Source: Lutjanus erythropterus (taxonomy: Eukaryota > Chordata > Actinopteri > Lutjaniformes > Lutjanidae). From it: a DNA stretch of 64,000 bases. Positions 56,901 to 64,000 of the stretch are shown piece by piece. The translations under genes were made by a program, and so were the position numbers. Where the stretch lies: positions 13,940,884 through 14,004,883 of the forward strand of contig CM034607.1 in the NCBI GenBank assembly GCA_020091685.1, written 5' to 3'. A model generated the notes under the pieces. The model worked only from the letters and a program-made list of their open reading frames with translations. It searched no databases and was not told the DNA's origin. Each line of letters begins with the position of its first letter. Positions within the stretch are counted from its first letter, which is position 1.

Positions 56901-59900
56901 AGCTGCAGTAGATACAAAGCCTAAAAACAGTTGATTGTTGAATCTCATCTCCAAGATGTGAGTTTCATTTTCCATGTCCTGAGCCCCTCCTACCATGCAA
57001 GCAGCATACACTTCGTGCACACTCAACAGTTTATCGAGGCAATCGTAAGTGAGCACGGACCAGCAGGCATCAGCTATGCGTGTGTGTTTGTGTGTCAGTA
57101 CTGACAGTACTCACGAAGAAGCTTATTCTTTCCTTTATACCCCTCGTGTCTCTTCTTCTTACCCCCCTCCTCTCCATACTGCTCTTATATATGTACACAC
57201 ATTTTTTAATTTTTTTTTTTATTATTTTACATGACTGTGGGGACGAGCCTTTTGTGTTGCTTGGAACTCGATATAATTGATTAAAAAACAAATCGCTAAA
57301 TGACTGGCTTAAATTGAATTAAATGATTAAATGATTCCAAAGCATTTTTTCCGTAACTCAGAAATGCATAGAAATACAGAGGCAGTCTCATGATGGCCTT
57401 GTACTGATGCAAACAGAATAATCCTTTCAGTGTTCATAGTTCAGGATGCACCCAAGACAAGAGGCTATTATTTGACTCTGCGCCCAGACACGGTGCTTCC
57501 GCAGCTCCGGTAAAGAGGAAGGTTTTGCATGTTTGCTTTTCTGAAACTCAACTTCCTTTTTCATTTGAATAGAATAGGCATTCTTAAACACTGCACTCAC
57601 AATGACTCTGGCTGCATCTACTGAGAAATCCAAATTGAACGCTGCTCTTCCACCTAGTGGTGTAAAAAACACAGTGCATCGACTTGCAGCAAGGTTGCAA
57701 GCAACAACTCATAATAGTGGAGACGAGTGGAGAGGTGGAGACAGAGGCAGAGTGCTTCAGCCAAAGGGAGGGGGAGCAGGAAGAGATGGAGGAGGAGGGG
57801 CAAGACGAGAGAGATGTAGGGAGCGATGGGGAGAGGAGCACCAGTATTCTCTTTGAAGCTGACTGTATTCTCTGAAGAGGACGGTTGCATAATTTCAGCA
57901 GAAAAATAGCCTGACGGTGTTGTTTTTATTTCCCCTGCTCTCAGAGTTGTCTGGTCAGGCGAGGATCCTGACAGCTCTGCAGATAAGCAAACACAACACT
58001 ATATAAAGCTAAAGCATGGGGTCAGTATAGGGAACACAACAGTCAAATGTAGCCATTAAAGAGAGAGTTTGGATGATTTGATGCAGGGTTGTCTAAGGTA
58101 CTTGACAATAGTGACACCTACACAGAAGCTCAGCAGTGTACTGCTGTAGACAAGGTCAGCAACAAAAGGTATTTTAGCCACTTAAAAAAGCTTTGCCTAA
58201 AAAAATCATTATCAGTGTAAGTCTACGCTATATTTAGAATATTTTCACCCCATTTACATTGCTGTCAGACAGCCTTTTTCGATGGGAATCCCCCGTTATA
58301 TAAGCCAAATTGCGTTCTCTATAAACCAACCAAACTCCATAGGAAAAATGAGCAATTTTACTATGCAACACATTGGAGCTGTCGGTCAACTGCTGCTACA
58401 GTCTGTTAGTTTGTTTGTGTTACTGTGGGACTTTGGTGAATTTAAACTATCCTTTTAAAACACATAAGTCACACAATAACACAAACAAACTGACATATTG
58501 AGGGAGTGGTAGAGCAACTTCTGTGTTCTGTGAGGTAAAATTACTGATTTTGCCTATGGAGTTTGGTTGGTTTGTAGAGAGTGATATTTTGCTTTTATAA
58601 CAGGAGTTTCCTGTCAGAAAAAGGTTGTTTGATGGCAAAGCAAAGCAGGAAAAATATTCTAAATATAGTGTCCACTTCAACCTATATTCTTTTTTTTTTG
58701 TAAGGTGGATCTTTTTTAAGTGGCTATCTTTTGTTGCTGGCAATGTCCACAGCAGTACAAAGTGTCTTTACTCATGTCCCTCTCTGCTTTCCCAAGCTGC
58801 AGCCATGCTGACCGGCATATAATGTAGCTAATACGCATTAAAATTTTCTAACTATCCCTTTAAGATACATATGGCAGTAAGATGGACAAAATGGCCCACT
58901 CAGATAAGCATGCACCCACACACACAGGCTCATGACCAAATGAGTAATCATCCCTGCAGGTATCCAGGCTCTGACTGTGTGTGTGTGTGTGTGTGACTTT
59001 CTACTCCCCCTCTCTCCTCTCAGTCTCAGCTATGTAGGCTAGCTCTCCCATTATGTGTCAGGGCACCGCATGACTTACACAGGATTAGATGTGTTCCCAG
59101 CTGAATTCAAACTCATAATTGAATTTCAGGCTTGTCTCTCTATAATTGGACTAGAATTAATCAGAGTTTTTCTCATCATTCTTCAGCCTCTCACCTGGTT
59201 TACTCTCTCTATTATACTTCTAGATTCACTCTCCAGTTCTTTTTAAGTTTTTTTCCACAACCTTTCTCTCTCTGCCAGGTCCAAGATGGGCATCCTGGAA
59301 TTTGGGCATCTTCATCTGTATCCGCTGTGCTGGTATCCATCGAAACCTGGGGGTCCACATCTCCAAGGTCAAGTCTGTCAATCTGGACCAGTGGACACAG
59401 GAGCAGGTCCAGGTCAGAGGACACACTACACAACCAAACGTCAAGATAGAGACATGTGCTACATGTGTAACTGTTATGAGTTCTGAGTAAACAAGTAAAC
59501 AAAGAGTGGACCCAAAAATGCAGACTGGAACGGAGGAGGCAGAGTTCAAAAGTGATTTAATTACAAACAAAAAGAAACAAAAGCTCAGGCTTACTCGAAT
59601 GACGTGGGTGTCCAAAACACAAAACTAAAGTTGCAGAATTCCCAGACAAGGTTGAAAAATCCAAACACACAAAGAAACACTGACAGGGTTCAGGACCTCA
59701 ACACGAAAGACAACAACGAACTCACAAAGACACAGAGAAACACAGGGGCCTAAATAGACAGAACTAATGAGACACAGGTGGGCAAACAGGTGAAACACAT
59801 GACAATCAAAAAGAGTGGAAAAAGAACAAAGACAGGAAGTAAAGACTAGACACGTAAGGGAGAACCAAGACTACAAAATAAAACAGGAAGTGACCAACAT

Positions 59901-62900
59901 AAACCATAACAGTAACATCCAGTACATAGCTGTTAACAAAACTATTACTCAAAAGCAATGTCTCTTTCAAGAAACCATGACCCGGTTACCCAAGGTAATC
60001 CGTAGAGTTTGTTATCAGCAGTTCATCCAAAAGGAATCAGTTTGAAATATGATTCTTTTGGCGTTTTGAGCACCACAACTCAAGTGCCGTCTTCCATTAT
60101 ATTCAAGAGATGCAGAAATCTGTAAGGCCGACATCTCCCAAACTGGGTATCCCACCAAAACCACCTAGATGGATAAATAGCACTACAAGCCAGGGGAAAA
60201 TGTGTGTTTTTAATTTTAGGGTGAACTGTCCCTTTAATGTGATGCTTATTGCATGTTCATAGACAAACTAATTCATGAATTGTTTTTCCTGGTGAGCATT
60301 AGATGGGAATATTGACACCTCTGTCATATTAGCTTAGCTAATGCTAGCATGGTAAAAAATAATGCAGAGGAAGGACCCAAATGCAAAGACTGTGGCATAT
60401 TAGGTGCAGTTCAGTGATTCATTACACAAAATAAGGTACAAGGCTTAGTGGAGGTGAGGCAGGTCGGGGTCAGAACCAGAGAAGCAGTCCAACACTGACA
60501 AAGAAATCAAATAAAGAGCGGGCAGGAATCTAGTCCACTAAAGTAAAATTTTACAGGTCAAACAGACAGAAACAATTCTGTTCCTTATAGTAATGGATGA
60601 AGTACAATAAAAACAAATGTTTTTGCTCTTTGCTAATGGCAGATATTAGGTAGGCCACCCAAACAGTGACACTGCTATAGAGATAAAACTGTTACAGCAG
60701 AGAACCCTGAACAGCTTTAATGCCTTAATGAGTCTAATTTATTTCCTCTTTCCTCAAAAATGCCCATTGTGTCTCCCTTGTTCCCCATAGTCTTGTTTTC
60801 TTGCACGGTTGCTACATTTAAGTACCAATAGCAGCAGCTTTAATTGGTACAAATTACACTGGTGTTTTTTTGTATTGAACCAACAGTAGTATAACACGAA
60901 GTCTTGACAGAAATGACCAGTTGTTGATCAATATTTCAATTTCTTGCCTGTAGTTTCTGCTGAAACTGTATCTGAAATGATTTATTAGGAAAGGAGTCAC
61001 AGGGCACATTCAACAGAGGAAGTAGTCATCAGTATGCAGTTCAGCTTGTCTGAATCTGAGAGGCAAGAAAGTCAGCATTATGCTTCCCAGTGTGATAATT
61101 TCACTATTGTCAGCATCTTTATTTTTCTCTTTCCTCCACAATAAGAATTCATACTGTTTTATTATCAGGACTCCGCCACATGTAGTGTGACTAATACCTT
61201 GGATGTCGTATCTTTCTTTTATTAGACTCAGTCACGATTAAGTCTCAAGTCTTTGCACTCAAGTTTCAAGACAAGACATGTCAAGTCACAAGTTCTCATT
61301 CTAACAGTGAGCTTCCAGCCTTATTGCTTTACAGAGTTAAATGTTGACTTGCTGAGAATGAATGGTGTTAACATTACATGAGTCAGGAAATGAAGGGAAA
61401 TTACAACATGAAGGGAATCACAATTTGTGGATTCACACTTTTTTAAATAACTTACATTTTAATCTTTTAGACTTGGGGAAAAATATCACATATTTTCAAG
61501 TCAAAAGGCTCAAGTCCAAGTGAAGTCATGAGCCACTGTCTTTTTTTATTTAGTCATGTTCAGTGTAAAGTCATTCGATGTGTGACTCGAGTCTGACTCA
61601 CGACTGACTCGAGTCCACACCTCCACTACTTAATGATGTGATATGGTTTCTTGTGTTTTGGTGTCACCAGTGTGTTCAGGAGATGGGGAATGCAAAAGCC
61701 AAACGTCTCTATGAGGCTTTCTTGCCTGAATGCTTCCAACGGCCCGAGACAGACCAGTCTGCAGAGATCTTCATCAGGGACAAGTATGATAAGAAGAAGT
61801 ACATGGATAAGGTCATTGACATCCAGATGCTAAGGGTGAGTCCTCTCTCACACACACACAACACTGGCTCTGTGCTTGTGTCTCAAACTGGATCAGCAGA
61901 CAGGAAAACTTGTCATGACAGCGAATAAAGCATTTTCTTGTCTCGTCTCTCTCGAGCAAGGTCATTCCACCTAAAGTGTCTTCTTGCTCATCAAAACCGT
62001 CTGCTCTCTCTGTACAGAAAGAAAAAAGCTGTGACAATATACCCAAGGAACCAGTTGTGTTTGAGAAGATGAAATTGGTGAGTACATAATCCCATGTTCA
62101 TGCTGGTTGCATCACAGCATTAATAACTGATCTTGCCGATTCCTTTGCTTTGGCAGATACATCTGACCACCTTTCTGTTCAGACAGAATTTCATCAGCCT
62201 TAGATCCAGCTGGGCTGATCATGACTGTTTATTTAATATGGGGCAGGTGCTACATGATGACCTTAATATACAACTTACGACGCACGTAGCGCTTCGAAGG
62301 CTCTGGGAAACGGGGCCCTGATTGGTTGTAGGTCTATCTAATCAACCCTTCCATCCAGTCCCATATATAAAGTCACACCATAAGTTAACTAATGTTAACA
62401 AAATGCTAGCTAACTGGCTAATTAACAACTAATGTCACTAGATAGCTCACAACTGATGTAGATTAGCTAGCTACTTAGCTATCCTTCTGCTAATATTAGC
62501 TAACCTAAGATGTGACTATATATGTAGCTTTTACAGGCCCCCCAGCAACAACTTTTAACCATCTTCCAAATTTGTGTTTCTTTCAACTGAGACTAGCCTA
62601 GCATATAGCATGTCTAAGTACAGGAAACAAGAAAGGAGAAAGTTGACCAAGGTTCCAGAGAAGCGGTGGGACTTTCGGTCATGTCTAGAGGCACTTGGGG
62701 CTGTGCTCACTGATAACACCCCTTAGAAATCAAAAATGAACTGAGAAGTTCCCGACATTTATAAATTAGTTTAGCAATGCCCAGCTAGATCTTGTCCTTA
62801 AACAGATTTTTAACATTTAGCTCATGCTCTCATGAACTAAAGTAGGAAGAAGGAGGGTGTCAGTCAGCGAGGAGTATGCGACACGAGGCACATCTTAAAG

Positions 62901-63525
62901 AGATGAGTTTTCAGCCAGCAGGGGAAGATTGAGAGCAACTCTGCTGTTTTGACTAGAGTGGGGAGGTCATTTCACCACCAGGGAGTCTGGAGAAAAAAGG
63001 ATTTTGGATCCACGCTCATTTGTCAGTGCAGACATCTTGCATTAATTGAATCGACTTTCTCTGTTGTGACAGAAAAAAGACATCAGCCCCAAGACAGATT
63101 CTCAGTCTGTTACAGACCTGCTTGGATTAGGTATTGTACCACACACATACACACACAAACACCCATTTACAGCAAAATGCTAGTAGCTCAGTTATATATT
63201 GGTTAGCACAGCTACATTATATATTCTATTATGTTCTTTCCAGATGTCAGAGTAGGGAGAAAGCAACCTTTTTCCACATGAATCCTATTTTTAGAGCAAT
63301 TGATATCAATTGTAGGTCAAGTTTAAGGTTGATCATCCTATCCATGTCTCCATCTACCTCTTATTAGACGCCCCTGCTCCAAGTCCTGCAGTGTCTAATG
63401 GTGGAGGAAGTGTTCCAGACAGTAATGAGAGCCCAGCTGTATCTAATCCAGCTCTGGCACACTCTGCACTGGATCTGTTCAGCTCCCTGCCAGCACCCTC
63501 CTCTGGTTCCTCCACTAAAACCACG
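42247..63525 (+). CDS. smap2: SMAP2 ArfGAP, 5' part (continues past window)
   Basis: Six coding exons lie in the window: 42247-42352, 59279-59412, 61671-61835, 62018-62077, 63073-63130 and 63368-63525. All introns are GT-AG with matching phases and give 227 codons; human SMAP2 is about 429 residues, so the C-terminal half lies to the right. The N-terminus [13 protein letters not shown] identifies SMAP2 rather than SMAP1. An ATG directly precedes it in frame, so the protein may start MMTGKS. The ArfGAP zinc finger is complete (CX2CX16CX2C: Cys29, 32, 49, 52), as is the Arg57 finger in GIHRNLG. The downstream DLLGLDAP and [12 protein letters not shown] segments correspond to the clathrin-binding region. 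SMAP2 stimulates Arf GTP hydrolysis on trans-Golgi and endosomal clathrin carriers. The linker after the ArfGAP domain is shorter than in human. Confidence 0.96.
42353..43689 (+). other. smap2 intron 1, proximal part
   Basis: No exon, RNA gene or clear repeat recognised. A short GT run occurs near 43044. Confidence 0.4.
43690..43770 (-). repeat. tRNA-like (SINE head?) fragment
   Basis: On the minus strand, TGGGTTAAACACAGGACTCT then CCTGCAGGAAAGTAGAATTT then GAGCCCCATCCC has the spacing of a tRNA D-arm to T-arm, with a GAATTTGAGCCCC B-box-like end. No matching body or tail was found. It may be a SINE remnant or chance. Confidence 0.3.
45000..45235 (+). repeat. Dispersed repeat family D, copy 3 (diverged)
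   Basis: AACACGATATCTCAGGAATG, TTGGATAAATTGATGAAGTG, AAGGTCAAAGGTCAAG and GGTCAAAATG follow the order of family D modules at 20280-20440. More diverged than the other copies. Confidence 0.5.
45161..45173 (+). promoter_or_regulatory. Perfect DR1 nuclear-receptor element
   Basis: AGGTCAAAGGTCA, two direct AGGTCA half-sites separated by one base, the consensus for PPAR/RXR and HNF4-type receptors. It lies in family D repeat sequence in smap2 intron 1, about 2.9 kb after exon 1. Use is not shown. Confidence 0.45.
45236..46436 (+). other. smap2 intron 1 segment
   Basis: Holds a tRNA-like T-arm on the minus strand at about 45890-45960 (AGTTTGAATCCAAC in reverse) and an isolated GGTTCGAATCAGGG at 46208-46221. 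Both look like SINE debris. No exon seen. A short (CA)n lies at 46404-46425. Confidence 0.35.
46437..46835 (+). mobile_element. Partial MITE (AAAGGTGTAATGTGTAAG family)
   Basis: Starts AAAGGTGTAATGTGTAAGAT and continues TTTTGCTGAGTTGTGTACTT, CATGTTTCCAACAATGTTCA and AACCCAGAGACATCTG, modules I recall from a common fish MITE. The right terminus is not evident, so the end coordinate is approximate. Confidence 0.5.
46836..47852 (+). other. smap2 intron 1 segment
   Basis: No exon or dispersed repeat recognised. Confidence 0.4.
47853..47918. repeat. (GT)n microsatellite, about 66 bp
   Basis: The longest GT run in the window, nearly uninterrupted up to about 47906 and then mixed with TCTC. Confidence 0.97.
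48180..48240 (+). repeat. tRNA-like (SINE head?) fragment
   Basis: GTGTGGCCCAGTGGCAGAGT resembles a tRNA 5' half with an A-box-like TGGCCCAGTGG. GCGGATTCACTTCTC 33 bp on could be a decayed B box. The following sequence has no recognised SINE body or tail. Confidence 0.3.
48402..49035. mobile_element. TTAA MITE family F1, copy 2 (right end missing)
   Basis: Starts TTAA AGAGATAGTTCAGATTATT and follows the family: GAGGTACTGATCAATAGTCA, CCCCCAGTTTGGAGAAGCAG, AACAAAAGGTATTTTAGCCA, then a central palindrome. 48740-48806 and 48858-48921 are inverted copies (CAGAACACAGGAGTTGCTGG opposite GAGCAACTCCCGTGTTCTG). The reversed half stops near 49035, short of a TTAA end. Confidence 0.75.
49036..52726 (+). 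other. smap2 intron 1 segment
   Basis: No exon recognised. Contains GT-rich runs at 51249-51260, 51407-51436 and 52439-52468, and AT-rich sequence elsewhere. I see no dispersed repeat that I can name. Confidence 0.35.
52727..52762 (+). repeat. Short dispersed repeat fragment
   Basis: CAAGTTAATTTTATTTACAC then AGCCCAAAATCAC resembles a common fish repeat terminus (ATTTTATTTATATAGCCCAA). It directly precedes MITE F1 copy 3. Confidence 0.4.
52775..53312. mobile_element. TTAA MITE family F1, copy 3 (both ends eroded)
   Basis: Family blocks AACTATGAGGTACTTATC, CCCTAGTTTGGAGAAACGG, TGTTGGTCTTCCACTGCCTC and, inverted, AGGCAGTGGTAGACCAGCA show the same central palindrome as the copy at 48402. Terminal GGGATAGTT sequences are absent. 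Confidence 0.7.
53313..54404 (+). other. smap2 intron 1 segment
   Basis: No exon or recognised repeat. Confidence 0.4.
54405..55765 (-). repeat. Dispersed repeat family C, copy 3, split by an insertion
   Basis: Reading on the minus strand, the 3' modules lie at 54405-54620 (TGCTAATTAGCAAATGTTTG, CAGCATGTAAACATTATCAT) and the 5' modules at about 55440-55765 (TTGCAATGAATTG, ATTCATCCTCTGG in plus-strand order reversed). They are parted by about 800 bp containing the long inverted repeat listed next. Confidence 0.6.
54731..55310. mobile_element. 580-bp near-palindromic (foldback) element
   Basis: Arms 54731-54996 and 55035-55310 are inverted copies with a 38-bp spacer. Matching pairs include GGTAGCTAGCTAGCATTGTC / GACAATGCTAGCTACC, CCACTGCTTCAACAATCACC / GGTGATTGTTGGAGCAGTGG, TAAACCCTTAATT / AATTAAGGGTTTA and AGCTTGGTGCATATT / TATACCAAGCT. 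The arms differ at roughly one base in six by eye, so the palindrome is old. It sits inside a family C copy. No coding sequence. Confidence 0.8.
55766..58055 (+). other. smap2 intron 1 segment
   Basis: No exon recognised. A GC-richer, purine-rich stretch at 57,715-57,840 gives overlapping open frames on both strands by composition alone. A 13-A run occurs at 56325-56337. Confidence 0.35.
58056..58863. mobile_element. TTAA MITE family F1, copy 4 (longest)
   Basis: TTAA at 58056-58059, then AGAGAGAGTTTGGATGATTTG; right end AACTATCCC then TTTAA, with TTAA at 58860-58863. It carries the whole family body and the central palindrome (GTTAGTTTGTTTGTGTTACT opposite AATAACACAAACAAACTGAC, centred near 58450). 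About 808 bp. No transposase frame. Confidence 0.8.
58864..59278 (+). other. smap2 intron 1, distal end
   Basis: Contains a (GT)n run at about 58976-58995 and the acceptor of exon 2 (CTCTCTCTGCCAG). Otherwise unremarkable. Confidence 0.5.
59279..59412 (+). CDS. smap2: smap2 coding exon 2
   Basis: Completes Gly36, then encodes [20 protein letters not shown] then [20 protein letters not shown] then EQVQ, ending at donor GTCAGA. It holds the last two zinc cysteines and the catalytic arginine finger. Nearly identical to mammalian SMAP2. Confidence 0.97.
59490..59925. repeat. Dispersed repeat (GGACCCAAAAATGCAGAC family)
   Basis: Plus-strand blocks include GTGGACCCAAAAATGCAGAC, GACAGGGTTCAGGACCTCAA, ACACAGGGGCCTAAATAGAC, GAGACACAGGTGGGCAAACA, GACAGGAAGTAAAGACTAGA and AATAAAACAGGAAGTGACC, an A-rich repeat known to me from many fish introns. 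Class unknown. It begins about 80 bp after exon 2. Confidence 0.6.
59930..60240 (+). mobile_element. MITE family F2, copy 2 (right half)
   Basis: CTCAAAAGCAATGTCTCTTT, CATGACCCGGTTACCCAAGG, TCCATTATATTCAAGAGATG, CTAGATGGATAAATAGCACT and GGTGAACTGTCCCTTTAA match the right half of 24825-25336. The left half is missing. Confidence 0.7.
60362..60545. repeat. Dispersed repeat fragment related to 59490 family
   Basis: Shares the GGACCCAAATGCAAAGACTG opening with 59508, then GGTCAGAACCAGAGAAGCAG and AGCGGGCAGGAATC. The bodies differ, so these may be two subfamilies. Confidence 0.45.
60546..61204 (+). other. smap2 intron 2 segment
   Basis: No exon or recognised repeat. Confidence 0.4.
61205..61625. 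repeat. Dispersed repeat with GACTCGAGTC termini
   Basis: Right end GTGACTCGAGTCTGACTCAC then GACTGACTCGAGTCCACACC; left end ATTAGACTCAGTCACGATTA with AAGTCTCAAGTCTTTGCACTC. CAAGTC/GACTTG modules appear throughout. It is a common fish intronic repeat. It ends only 45 bp before the smap2 exon 3 acceptor. Confidence 0.65.
61671..61835 (+). CDS. smap2: smap2 coding exon 3
   Basis: Acceptor GTGTCACCAG, donor GTGAGT, 55 codons in phase 0. Encodes [20 protein letters not shown] through [20 protein letters not shown] then LR, the C-terminal half of the ArfGAP domain. Confidence 0.97.
62018..62077 (+). CDS. smap2: smap2 coding exon 4
   Basis: Acceptor CTGTACAG, donor GTGAGT. Encodes [20 protein letters not shown], matching the EPVVFEKVKM linker of human SMAP2 and about ten residues shorter before it. 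Confidence 0.95.
62190..62325. repeat. End of a fish MITE or repeat in smap2 intron 4
   Basis: Terminates in GCACGTAGCGCTTCGAAGG then GGGAAACGGGGCCCTG, a terminus I recall from a dispersed fish repeat. The other end is not evident. Confidence 0.4.
62330..62690. repeat. GCTAGC-rich dispersed repeat family G, copy 2
   Basis: AAGTTAACTAATGTTAACAA, GATTAGCTAGCTACTTAGCT, and CTAAGTACAGGAAACAAGAA then GAGAAAGTTGACCAAGGTTC match the copy at 29560-30055. Confidence 0.65.
62691..63072 (+). other. smap2 intron 4, distal part
   Basis: 62890-63010 (GATGAGTTTTCAGCCAGCAG, then GGGGAGGTCATTTCACCACC) resembles another fish dispersed repeat; class unknown, single copy here. Confidence 0.35.
63073..63130 (+). 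CDS. smap2: smap2 coding exon 5
   Basis: Acceptor GTTGTGACAG, donor GTATTG. Encodes [19 protein letters not shown] plus one base of the next Asp. It contains the LLGLD clathrin-box-like motif, which is completed by exon 6. Confidence 0.94.
63368..63525 (+). CDS. smap2: smap2 coding exon 6
   Basis: Acceptor CTCTTATTAG, donor GTAGGA. Encodes [20 protein letters not shown] through [20 protein letters not shown] then [19 protein letters not shown] corresponds to human LDLLASVPSPSSSGS. The next exon is outside the window. Confidence 0.92.
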
Positions 63526-63639
63526 GTAGGAGATAACACACTGCACATACTGTATGCCGTCTGCTCTCTACAGAAACCATGTGTTTTCAGCCGTGCGGGC
63601 TCCAGGTGATGGTGGTGTTGGTCTTTCAGTTGGTCCACC

Positions 63640-64000
63640 ACTTTTATCCAGACTGAAATATCTCAACAACCCTTGATTGGATTGCCATGAAATTTTATGT
63701 GGACATTGTCATCAAAGGGTAAATTTTTGACTGACTCTGGTGATCCCCTGGATTTTCATCTTTTTTATCAAACTTCCAATTTGTTTGACTAAATACCTAC
63801 AAAATAAATGCTATTTCCATCATGCTCAGCTGTACTTTGGTTAATGCTAATTAGAAATTGGTAGCTTGTTAGGATACTGACCTAAGATGGTGGACATGGT
63901 AAACCTGCTGTACATCAGCATGTTAGCATGTTAAAGTTAGCATTTTTCTGACAGCACCACTTTCCCTAAGTGCAGTCTCATAGAGCTGCTAATGTGTATT
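63640..64000 (+). repeat. Dispersed repeat family C, copy 4 (runs off the edge)
   Basis: The most complete copy here: ATATCTCAACAACCCTTGAT, GGATTGCCATGAAATTTTAT, ACTCTGGTGATCCCCTGG, TGCTCAGCTGTACTTTGG, ATGCTAATTAGAAATTGGTA, CATCAGCATGTTAGCATGTT and AAGTGCAGTCTCATAGAGCT. It lies in smap2 intron 6. Confidence 0.8.

Noticed and set aside
57602-57890. Overlapping open frames on both strands as a short gene
   Set aside because: Purine-rich composition explains open frames on both strands; the region is inside smap2 intron 1 and no splice sites fit.

Overview
This is vertebrate nuclear DNA, almost certainly from a ray-finned fish and probably a percomorph teleost. Genes are split by GT-AG introns, AC/GT microsatellites are dense, and the interspersed repeats (short TTAA- or 8-bp-TSD MITEs, a tRNA-derived SINE, a decayed LINE) resemble families I know from teleost genomes. 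There are no bacterial-type operons, no CRISPR array, and no LTR retrovirus or Polinton-like element that I can recognise.

Layout. Positions 1 to about 32,600 contain no exon I can recognise. They are intergenic, or a very long intron of a gene outside the window, and hold simple repeats, many small mobile-element copies and several repeat-free islands. From about 32,600 to 40,885, on the minus strand, lies a complete five-exon trappc3 (TRAPP subunit Bet3) encoding 180 residues, the same length as the human protein. From 42,247 to past the right edge, on the plus strand, lies smap2, an ArfGAP of the clathrin/trans-Golgi pathway. Six coding exons (227 codons) are visible and its first intron is 16.9 kb. 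Every splice junction was read by eye and all phases agree.

The two genes are divergent, with start codons about 1.36 kb apart. Both act in membrane traffic: TRAPPC3 in the TRAPP tethering complex/Rab exchange factor, SMAP2 in Arf GTP hydrolysis on clathrin-coated carriers. The shared upstream region carries two copies of the 10-bp palindrome TCTCGCGAGA, 141 bp apart, plus an ETS-type CCGGAAGT site next to trappc3.

The rest of the interest lies in repeats. There are four copies of a long-inverted-repeat TTAA MITE (three within 11 kb of smap2 intron 1), a 580-bp near-palindrome inserted into an older repeat, another foldback MITE, a 29-bp hairpin next to a tRNA-SINE, two hAT-type MITEs with target-site duplications in trappc3 introns, and a dispersed repeat that carries consensus nuclear-receptor sites (a perfect ERE in one copy, a perfect DR1 in another). 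I found no clear new protein-coding system. Repeat family calls come from memory and internal comparison, not from a database search.
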